Assembly: GCA_030674475.1 (NCBI GenBank)
Contig: JAUSCZ010000020.1
Span: 1-35,250 of the forward strand
Length of the DNA stretch: 35,250 nt
Direction: 5' to 3'
Source: Candidatus Omnitrophota bacterium
GTDB lineage: Bacteria; Omnitrophota; Gorgyraeia; Gygaellales; UBA12090
Shown: positions 15,577-24,136 of the stretch, piece by piece
Numbering within the stretch: position 1 is the first letter of the stretch
How the letters are laid out: every line of letters begins with the position of its first letter
Notes under the pieces: model-generated
Databases searched by the model: none
Told to the model about the DNA's origin: nothing
What the model saw: only the letters and a program-made list of their open reading frames with translations
Position numbers and translations under genes: made by a program

Positions 15577-16428
15577 ATGCTCATCGCGGGTTGTCTAATT
15601 ATTTTTACCGCTGTCTTTGCCGCTTACGGTTATTATCTGAACAAGCGTTACCAAAAAAAGATAGACGAAAATGTAAAAATTGTCCAAGATGTTGAGCTGC
15701 AATTGGTGCAGATGGAAAAAATGGCCTCAGTCGGGGTGCTGGCCGCGGGGATTGCCCATGAAGTAAATAATCCTTTGGGCTTTCTGATCAGCAATCTGGA
15801 AAGCCTCAAAGATTATGCCCGCGCTTTAGCCAAAATAGTCCCCGCGGATAACCCCAAAAACAAAACTATCCTGGAAGACCTAAACGCTATCTCCGCGGAA
15901 TCTTTGGAAGGGGCCCTGCGCATTAAAAAGATAGTTTCTGACCTGCGGACATTTTCCAAACAAAGCGAATCCGCGGTCAACCTGGTGGATATAAACCAAA
16001 TCCTGGAATCCACCCTTTCAATCGTCTGGAATGAAATAAAATTCAAGATCGCCGTAGTCAAGGATTATCAGGCCAAAACCCAGGTCTTTGCCGATTCCAC
16101 CCAGCTGTCCCAGGTATTTTTAAACCTGTTAATCAACGCCTCGCAGGCAATTCCGGAAAAAGGCACCGTTACCTTGTCTACCAGCGAAGATAATGATACT
16201 GTCTATATCAAGGTTTCCGATACCGGCCCCGGGATCGCCCCCGAAGTCCTGCCGAAGATTTTTGACCCGTTTTTTTCCACCAAAAAAACCGGCTCAGGAC
16301 TGGGGCTATCAGTAAGCTATAATATTATAAAAAGCCATAAGGGGCAGATCAAGGCGGAAAGCACCCTGGGAAAAGGGACTACTTTTACTATCAGCCTGCC
16401 TAAAAAACAAGACCTGGAGGAAAAATGA
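15577..16428 (+). CDS. Membrane-anchored sensor histidine kinase
   Basis: 283 residues: one N-terminal membrane helix (2-21) and no recognisable sensor domain, then the H-box GIAHEVNNPLGFLISN with His61 as phosphoacceptor. The HATPase part has an N-box (QVFLNLLINASQAI), G1 (VSDTGPGIAP), an F-box (FDPFFSTK) and G2 (GSGLGLSVSY). It resembles NtrB/AtoS-type kinases. It sits 3 bases after the platform gene and overlaps the PilZ gene by 4 bases (ATGA). The probable partner is the response regulator at 16789. The lack of an input domain suggests that it senses through another protein, possibly the pilus platform; that is inference. Confidence 0.88.
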   Translation: MLIAGCLIIFTAVFAAYGYYLNKRYQKKIDENVKIVQDVELQLVQMEKMASVGVLAAGIAHEVNNPLGFLISNLESLKDYARALAKIVPADNPKNKTILEDLNAISAESLEGALRIKKIVSDLRTFSKQSESAVNLVDINQILESTLSIVWNEIKFKIAVVKDYQAKTQVFADSTQLSQVFLNLLINASQAIPEKGTVTLSTSEDNDTVYIKVSDTGPGIAPEVLPKIFDPFFSTKKTGSGLGLSVSYNIIKSHKGQIKAESTLGKGTTFTISLPKKQDLEEK

Positions 16429-16802
16429 CTAATTGGGAAGATCAGAGAAAACACAAAAGGGCATTTTTAAAACTCTCGGTGGAATACCGCAGTAACAGCT
16501 TCTGGCAGATGATTGAGGCCCAGGATGTTTCCGCCGGAGGGATGTTTGTGGCGACCGATAAGATTGAGCCTCCCCAGACCAAAATAGAGGTAATGTTCGA
16601 GCTGGGAAAAGAGCCCCACAAAAAAATAGTCCACGCCGAGGGGGTAGTAGCCTGGAGCCGTCCAAAACCAACCAAAGATGAAAAAGGCAATATTCAGCCG
16701 CCGGGAATGGGGATTATGTTTACCAAGATGACCCCTTCCGCGGCCAAGCTTTCAATTGAAGATCTGATCAAGCAAGAGGAGGACAAAGGTGCTAAAACAT
16801 AA
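16425..16802 (+). CDS. PilZ-domain c-di-GMP receptor
   Basis: 125 residues, a single PilZ domain. The two parts of the binding signature are visible: RKHKR near the start and D-V-S-A-G-G (DxSxxG) at about residues 34-39; a later strand reads GMGIMFTKM. Such proteins bind cyclic di-GMP and tie pilus or motility output to it. GGAGG lies 4 bases before the ATG, and the gene overlaps the kinase by 4 bases and the regulator by 14. It is clearly part of the pilus transcription unit. Confidence 0.88.
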   Translation: MTNWEDQRKHKRAFLKLSVEYRSNSFWQMIEAQDVSAGGMFVATDKIEPPQTKIEVMFELGKEPHKKIVHAEGVVAWSRPKPTKDEKGNIQPPGMGIMFTKMTPSAAKLSIEDLIKQEEDKGAKT

Positions 16803-17355
16803 AATTCTGTTGGTTGACGACGAACAAAATATCCTTAACAGCCTATCCCGCTTACTGCGCCAGGATGACCGGGAAATCTACGCCGCCAGCGATGCCAATG
16901 AAGCCTGGGATAAGCTCAAAAGCATTAGCGGGGCGGACTTAATCATCTCGGATAATAAACTACCCACTATATCCGGGATAGACTTCTTAATCAAGGTAAA
17001 GCAGTCCTACCCGGACACCATCCGGATGTTACTCACTGGATATCCTGATCTAGAATCCGCCATCAAGGCCATCAACAACGGCCAGCTTTACCGTTTCATC
17101 ACCAAGCCCTGGGAAAACGAAGACCTGAAGCTGATCGTCCGGCAAGGACTGGAGTATTATGACATCCTCAAGGACAACCGCGTCCTGCTGAATATCGCCA
17201 AACAGCAATCCGAGACCCTTACCGCGGTGCAGAAAAAATACCAGCTGCCCCAGAATGAATTTACCAAGGCCGGCTTATATATCATCGACGAGCAAAAGGT
17301 CTCGGAAACCTTGTCCGAATTCCTGAAGAAATATTACCCCGGAGGAGAAAAATAA
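16789..17355 (+). CDS. Response regulator (receiver domain, RpfG-like N-terminus)
   Basis: 188 residues from a GTG start at 16789. An AGAGGAGG ribosome site at 16775-16782 supports that start, although the gene then overlaps the PilZ gene by 14 bases. The receiver domain has the acidic pair D10-D11, phosphoacceptor D55 (IISDNKLP), Thr83 and Lys106 (FITKPW). The C-terminal 60 residues form a helix and a short tail with no known output domain. YRFITKPWENEDLK is typical of receivers attached to HD-GYP proteins, but no HD-GYP domain follows. It probably works by protein contact as partner of the upstream kinase. Confidence 0.87.
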   Translation: MLKHKILLVDDEQNILNSLSRLLRQDDREIYAASDANEAWDKLKSISGADLIISDNKLPTISGIDFLIKVKQSYPDTIRMLLTGYPDLESAIKAINNGQLYRFITKPWENEDLKLIVRQGLEYYDILKDNRVLLNIAKQQSETLTAVQKKYQLPQNEFTKAGLYIIDEQKVSETLSEFLKKYYPGGEK

Positions 17356-17356
17356 A

Positions 17357-18181
17357 ATGCCAGGCCTAGAGGACAAGCTTATCCAGGCTGGCTGGCTCAC
17401 CCACCAACAGCTGATGAGCGCTAAACAGGAAGCGGACAGACGCAAAAAATCGCTCTGGACAGTGCTGATAAAATTAAATTTTCTTTCGCCGGATGACCTC
17501 TGTGTATTTTTCGCCCAGGAAAGCGGAATTCCTTATGTCCGAATCGCCGATTATAAAATCAATCCGGACATCCTTAGCCTTGTCAACGAAGATTTCTGCC
17601 GCCAGAATTTGATTTTTCCTTTGTTTAAGGTTAACGCCACCCTGTTCGCCGCCTGCGCCAACCCTTTAGATGCCGCGTCAACAGACAGCCTGGCCAAATT
17701 ATGCGGCCTGGAAATCGAACCCTTGGCCAGCCCCGCGTATTCTATCCTCAAAGCCCTGGATTTTTATTACGGGCCGGAGGATAAAATCTTTGAATTTGAA
17801 AAATTCATCACCAAACAGCCTCCGCTCGCCGGCCTGCCCTTCTGGCGCGAATCGGAAAGGCTTCCTCTGGATATTCCGGTAAATATTGATACCGGGGATA
17901 CCTCGCTGGTATCGCCCTGCTCCCTGCCCATTCACAGCCACAGCCGGGATATTTCTAAAAATGGCACTGCCCTGGGCCTGGAAATACTCTTGTTTCTTCC
18001 CCAAGGACTCCACTTAAGCTTAGAATTTCTCCCCCCCGATTCCCCAGCTATAAAAACCGGGGGAGAAATTGTCTACTGCCGGATGGAAAAAGGCAAAAAG
18101 TATTTCCTGGGCATAAAATTCACCCAAATCCCGGATGCCGCCCGCGATCAACTTTTCAGCTTAGCTAAATCTGAAACCTAA
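17357..18181 (+). CDS. MshEN-domain + PilZ-domain protein
   Basis: 274 residues without an ATPase core. Residues 1-135 read like the N-terminal domain of GspE/MshE (MPGLEDKLIQAGWLTHQQLM, then WTVLIKLNFLSPDDLCVFFA, then IPYVRI). Residues 165-270 form a PilZ-like domain with DISKNG (the DxSxxG element) and FLGIKFTQI; the RxxxR element is not clear. It would thus join two c-di-GMP-associated folds in one soluble protein. GGAGGAG ends 10 bases before the ATG. It is last in the pilus locus and follows the regulator by 1 base. A regulatory decoy of the ATPase N-terminus is one idea, not shown. Confidence 0.8.
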   Translation: MPGLEDKLIQAGWLTHQQLMSAKQEADRRKKSLWTVLIKLNFLSPDDLCVFFAQESGIPYVRIADYKINPDILSLVNEDFCRQNLIFPLFKVNATLFAACANPLDAASTDSLAKLCGLEIEPLASPAYSILKALDFYYGPEDKIFEFEKFITKQPPLAGLPFWRESERLPLDIPVNIDTGDTSLVSPCSLPIHSHSRDISKNGTALGLEILLFLPQGLHLSLEFLPPDSPAIKTGGEIVYCRMEKGKKYFLGIKFTQIPDAARDQLFSLAKSET

Positions 18182-18228
18182 TTCAAAAACTAAACCTTTC
18201 CCTGCCTGTAATTTTAGGATAATTTCCC

Positions 18229-18256
18229 TTGCCTAATGCTGTAATCCTGATATAAT
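18229..18256 (+). promoter_or_regulatory. Candidate promoter upstream of dnaA
   Basis: TTGCCT (18229-18234), 16-base spacer, TATAAT (18251-18256). It would give a leader of about 345 bases that includes the large inverted repeat, a terminator-like hairpin and the DnaA boxes. Confidence 0.45.
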
Positions 18257-18330
18257 TATTTTAGGTGTTAGGGCCTTAACTCCTTAAAAAATAAACACTT
18301 TTTGTCCTGCAATAAGTGTGTTCCGCGTTA

Positions 18331-18498
18331 TTAAACCCGGATTTTGCAATAGGAATGCGGCACCGAGACGACAAAGAAGGGTGCAGATTTGGCAGAAAAA
18401 AATGCGCGCATACTTTTAGTATGCAAGCGCTTTTTTCTGACGAAGATGCGCCCTTATTTGGCGGCGAATGCCATTACTATTGCAAATTCCGGGTTAAA
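18331..18498. other. Long imperfect inverted-repeat structure in the dnaA leader
   Basis: Outer arms TTAAACCCGGATTTTGCAAT (from 18331) and CTATTGCAAATTCCGGGTTA (from 18477) are reverse complements over 22 bases with two mismatches. Inner paired segments (AAGGGTGCA with TGCGCCCTT) lead to a central hairpin at 18397-18439. The result is a mirror-folded element of about 168 bases. It could be an origin structure, a structured leader RNA or a mobile palindrome. The 427-base gap holding it shows no convincing gene. Confidence 0.6.
18397..18436 (+). terminator. Terminator-like hairpin with T-run
   Basis: Stem GCGC-G-CATACT / AGTATG-CAA-GCGC (18404-18430), loop TTT, followed by T6 (18431-18436). 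CAGAAAAAA on the left pairs with TTTTTTCTG on the right, so it could end transcription in either direction. It may end the pilus locus or attenuate dnaA. Confidence 0.55.
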
Positions 18499-18561
18499 CC
18501 ATATACAAAGCACAAAAACACGTTTTTTATTAAAAACGGGGGCTTTTTTGTTCTCTGGGCC

Positions 18562-18590
18562 TGTGGAAAAACTGTGGATATTGTGGAAAA
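18562..18590 (-). promoter_or_regulatory. DnaA-box cluster (probable oriC / dnaA autoregulation)
   Basis: Three 9-mers on one strand: TGTGGAAAA (18562-18570), TGTGGATAT (18573-18581) and TGTGGAAAA (18582-18590). The first and third match the relaxed DnaA box TTWTNCACA on the complementary strand; the second has one mismatch. They end 18 bases before the dnaA start. The strand-composition switch nearby supports an origin here. Confidence 0.7.
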
Positions 18591-18608
18591 GTCGAGCCTC
18601 ACCCTATT

Positions 18609-19934
18609 ATGGATCTAATAGAAGCCTGGTCAAAAACTAAAAGAGCCCTCCAGGAGGATATCGGAGACGCGGCTTATGAAGCCTGGATAAACCGGCTTCA
18701 GCCTCAAGAGAATAACCCCGGAGTCTTAACCTTGGGCGCTTCGGATGAGTTTTCTAAAAACTGGATTGCTAAAAATTATCTGGAACGAATAGAGGAGTTT
18801 CTGAAAAAATTCTCCAGCGGCTCAATAAAAATAGAGCTCTGCGTTAAACCGGCGGCCCTAAAAACAGACAATGAGCCGGCCAAAAACGACCCGTTTCCCG
18901 AAAAACCGCTCCCCCTGCTAAACCTTAATCCCCGCTACACTTTCGAAAACTTCATAGTTGGCTCATCCAACAGTTTTTCCCACGCGGCCTCGGTGGCGGT
19001 GAGCGAATCACCGGCTAAAGTGTATAACCCTCTTTTTATCTACGGCGGGGTGGGTTTGGGTAAAACCCACCTGATGCAGGCCATCTGTCACTCAATATTA
19101 AAAAAGGATAGAAACTCGCATATCTGCTATATCCCTTCAGAGAAATTCACCAATGAATTGATTAGCGCCATCCAGCACCACTCCACCGCGCGCTTTCGCC
19201 AGAAATACCGTAATGCCGACGTCCTGGTTATAGATGATGTGCATTTTATCGCCGGAAAAGAATCCACCCAGGAAGAATTTTTCCACACTTTTAACACCCT
19301 TCATGATGCCCATAAACAAATAATCATCTCCTCAGACCGCAACCCCAAAGATATTCCTAACCTTGAGGAGCGCTTAGTTTCGCGGTTCGGCTGGGGGCTG
19401 GTAACTGACGTCCAGCCGCCGGATTTTGAAACCCGGGTGGCAATTTTAAAAAAGAAAATAGAGCACGAACCTACTAATATTTCGGATGAGGTGATATTCT
19501 TTATCGCGGAGACGGTCAAAACCAATATCCGGGAATTAGAAGGGGCGTTAATCCGGGTGATGGCTTACTCTTTGCTGGAAAACAAACCCATCTCTTTGGA
19601 ATTAGCCAAAGAGGTTTTAAAGGATTTTCTGAAAGAAAACAATAAATTGGTTACTGTGGACTTGGTCCAAAAAGAGGTGGGGATTTTTTTCAACCTCAAC
19701 CCACAGGATATAAAAGGAAACAGGAGGGATAAAAACACGGTTTTTGCCCGCCAGATAGCTATGTATTTAACCCGGGAGCTGACTAATTTTTCCCTACCGG
19801 AAATAGGGGGGTTTTTTGGAGGCAAAGACCATACCACAGTACTGCATTCTTACAATAAAGTCAAAAAAAATCTCCTAGGGAACACAAAACTGAAATCAGA
19901 TATAGAAAAATTGGTTCATAAGATTAAACAGTAA
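18609..19934 (+). CDS. dnaA: Chromosomal replication initiator DnaA
   Basis: Binds DnaA boxes, melts the origin and loads the helicase. 441 residues, a normal length. Domain I spans about 1-80 (WSKTKRALQEDIGDAAYEAW). The AAA+ domain carries Walker A GGVGLGKTHL, Walker B VLVIDDVHF and the box VSRFGWG. Domain IV ends with the DNA-binding signature SLPEIGGFFGGKDHTTVLHS. No strong Shine-Dalgarno sequence precedes the ATG at 18609. Three DnaA-box-like sites lie immediately upstream, fitting autoregulation. It is followed by dnaN after a 239-base AT-rich gap. Confidence 0.97.
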   Translation: MDLIEAWSKTKRALQEDIGDAAYEAWINRLQPQENNPGVLTLGASDEFSKNWIAKNYLERIEEFLKKFSSGSIKIELCVKPAALKTDNEPAKNDPFPEKPLPLLNLNPRYTFENFIVGSSNSFSHAASVAVSESPAKVYNPLFIYGGVGLGKTHLMQAICHSILKKDRNSHICYIPSEKFTNELISAIQHHSTARFRQKYRNADVLVIDDVHFIAGKESTQEEFFHTFNTLHDAHKQIIISSDRNPKDIPNLEERLVSRFGWGLVTDVQPPDFETRVAILKKKIEHEPTNISDEVIFFIAETVKTNIRELEGALIRVMAYSLLENKPISLELAKEVLKDFLKENNKLVTVDLVQKEVGIFFNLNPQDIKGNRRDKNTVFARQIAMYLTRELTNFSLPEIGGFFGGKDHTTVLHSYNKVKKNLLGNTKLKSDIEKLVHKIKQ

Positions 19935-20131
19935 ATTAACAGTAAATTAACAGTAAATTGTGGTTATTTTTAACGGTTTTTTATGAATGGTTTTTTTCTT
20001 AAACGAGCTTAAATGAGTAGGAAAATCCGTCCTTTTTAGCTTAAAATTTTAATAAAGATACCCATTTTTAACAGGAATGTAACCCTATTACTACTATTAC
20101 TATTTATATCAGTTAATATATTATATTAATA
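19927..20131. other. AT-rich dnaA-dnaN intergenic region (possible unwinding element)
   Basis: Starts with an 11-base word, AGTAAATTAAC, in tandem (19930-19957), then a weak DnaA-like TGTGGTTAT, T-rich tracts and runs of ACTATT. It ends with the inverted repeat TTAATATA-T-TATATTAA (20113-20129). No gene. It could be the duplex-unwinding part of the origin or hold the dnaN promoter; the sequence alone does not decide. Confidence 0.45.
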
Positions 20132-20159
20132 GTAGAGACGCACGGCCGTGCGTCTCTAC
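20132..20159. repeat. 28-bp perfect palindrome, second type
   Basis: Half-arm GTAGAGACGCACGG, perfect over 28 bases with centre GGCC. It lies just before the dnaN ribosome site (GGAGG, 20165-20169). It has the same 28-base size and the same GTAG...CTAC ends as the palindromes at 833, 4471 and 14309, but different inner sequence. Confidence 0.9.
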
Positions 20160-20173
20160 ATATTGGAGGTACG

Positions 20174-21262
20174 ATGAAATTTCAAACCACAAGAGAAACA
20201 CTGTTTAATGGTATTCAAATTGTGCATAATATAGTTGGCACTAAGGTGAATCTACCTATATTATCCAATATGCTCTTAGAGGCAGGAAATGGAAAACTAA
20301 AGATGATAACCACAGATTTAGATGTAGGAATATCCTGTGAATATCCTGTGGAAATTGTGGAAAACGGCTCCATAACAGTACATACCAAGAGATTTTCTGA
20401 TATTATTCATGAATTACCAGATGGCAACGTAACCTTAAGCGTTAAAAAGAATAATATGGTTACCATACAGACCGAAAATTGCGAGTTTAAGATTTCCGGG
20501 CTTCCTAAGGATGAATTTCCCAAACTTCCGGAGTTTAAAGATAAGGAGGCTATAAAAATAAGACAACCGCTTTTAAAAGAAATGTTTATTAAAACCAGCT
20601 TTGCCGCCTCTAAAGATGAAACCCGTTATGTCTTAAACGGAATACTTTTTGAGGTGGAAAATAATAAAATCAGCCTGGTAGCCACGGATGGAAGAAGGTT
20701 GGCGATTATAGAAAAAAACATTAACACCGGAATTAACCGGCAAATAAGCATGATTGTGCCCATTAAAACCATTAATGAATTAAACCGGAACTTAAAAGAT
20801 GAAGGGGATGTGTTGATTGTGTTAGGCGAAAATCAGGTTTTGTTTGATTTAGGTCCCGTGCATATTATTTCCCGGCTTATTGAAGGGCAGTTTCCCAGCT
20901 ATAAACAGGTTGTACCTCAGGAACAAAAAGATAAAATCAAGCTAAACCGGGAAAAGTTTTTACTGGTTTTAAAGAGAGCGGCGATCTTATCCACCCAGGA
21001 TTATCAGGTAGCCAAGCTCGAGGTGTTTAAAAATAAATTAGTGGTTTCCAAGTCAACGCCGGATATAGGCGAATCTCGGGAAGAGCTATCTTCAGAGTAT
21101 TCCGGAAAGGAATTGATTGTGGGTTTTAACCCGGCCTATTTAATTGATGTCTTGAAGAACCTTCAGGAGATAGTGGTGAATTTTGAGGTTACTGATCCGG
21201 AAAAACCCGGGGTAATCCGCGCGGACGGTTATCTCTATGTAGTCCTGCCGATGAGGTTGTGA
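20174..21262 (+). CDS. dnaN: DNA polymerase III beta sliding clamp
   Basis: Ring-shaped processivity clamp. 362 residues, normal length, with the three repeated clamp domains. It opens MKFQTTRETLFNGIQIVHNI; ETRYVLNGILFEV and VATDGRRLAI mark the middle domain, and the C-terminal YLYVVLPMRL is the usual end with the PMRL peptide-binding residues. GGAGG lies 4 bases before the ATG. Two DnaA-box-like 9-mers are embedded near its 5' end (20347-20364). The next gene begins 6 bases after the stop; recF, often found here, is absent. Confidence 0.96.
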   Translation: MKFQTTRETLFNGIQIVHNIVGTKVNLPILSNMLLEAGNGKLKMITTDLDVGISCEYPVEIVENGSITVHTKRFSDIIHELPDGNVTLSVKKNNMVTIQTENCEFKISGLPKDEFPKLPEFKDKEAIKIRQPLLKEMFIKTSFAASKDETRYVLNGILFEVENNKISLVATDGRRLAIIEKNINTGINRQISMIVPIKTINELNRNLKDEGDVLIVLGENQVLFDLGPVHIISRLIEGQFPSYKQVVPQEQKDKIKLNREKFLLVLKRAAILSTQDYQVAKLEVFKNKLVVSKSTPDIGESREELSSEYSGKELIVGFNPAYLIDVLKNLQEIVVNFEVTDPEKPGVIRADGYLYVVLPMRL

Positions 21263-21268
21263 AGCAAG

Positions 21269-21571
21269 ATGAAGGCGGAGCCGATAGCCAAAACCCTGGA
21301 GGCGGTTTTTCACCAGATATGCTCTTCCCAAAAAAACCAACAGCAGGTAATTTACGAGATATTAAATTCAGAGTTGGATGAAAAAGAGTCGCGGCATATC
21401 CAGCCCTGGGATTTTAAAGACAAGGTTTTAACCCTGCGCGTAGATTCTCCCGGGCGGATGTATTCATTGAATTTAAAAAAAGCGAAATTATTAAAAGTCT
21501 TGCAAGAAAAGGCGGGAAAAGATATAATTAGCGAAATTCGTTTAAGGATTGGACCAGTAAAGCAGAACTAA
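21269..21571 (+). CDS. DciA-like protein (DUF721)
   Basis: 100 residues. The pattern (IAKTLEAVFHQI at the start, WDFKDKVLTLRVDSPGRMYS in the middle and a terminal ISEIRLRIGPV) matches DUF721/DciA proteins, which recruit or load the replicative helicase in bacteria without DnaC. Location supports this: DUF721 genes commonly sit between dnaN/recF and gyrB. It follows dnaN by 6 bases and precedes gyrB by 38. I am fairly sure of the family; function is by homology. Confidence 0.8.
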   Translation: MKAEPIAKTLEAVFHQICSSQKNQQQVIYEILNSELDEKESRHIQPWDFKDKVLTLRVDSPGRMYSLNLKKAKLLKVLQEKAGKDIISEIRLRIGPVKQN

Positions 21572-21609
21572 GAGCTAAGAACTCAGAGCTCAGAGATAAG
21601 AAAAATTAA

Positions 21610-24039
<2,430 letters not shown>

Positions 24040-24048
24040 AAGTAGCTA

Positions 24049-24118
24049 GAAACCAGAGTACAGAAACCAGAAGCTCCTAATAACAAAATCTGGTTACTGG
24101 CAACTGGCCTCTGGTTTC
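24049..24118. repeat. Intergenic self-similar inverted repeat (GAAACCAGAG words)
   Basis: Perfect 10-bp arms GAAACCAGAG (24049-24058) and CTCTGGTTTC (24109-24118). Inner copies of the same word (CAGAAACCAGA, TCTGGTT, ACTGG) also pair. It fills the 97-base gyrB-gyrA gap. Confidence 0.75.
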
Positions 24119-24136
24119 TCCCGAACGAAGTGAGGG

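Noticed and set aside
18316-18640. Two overlapping open frames in the dnaA leader (100 and 83 codons)
   Set aside because: They run through the inverted repeat and terminator hairpin, have no ribosome site, overlap the dnaA start and show no recognisable protein pattern.
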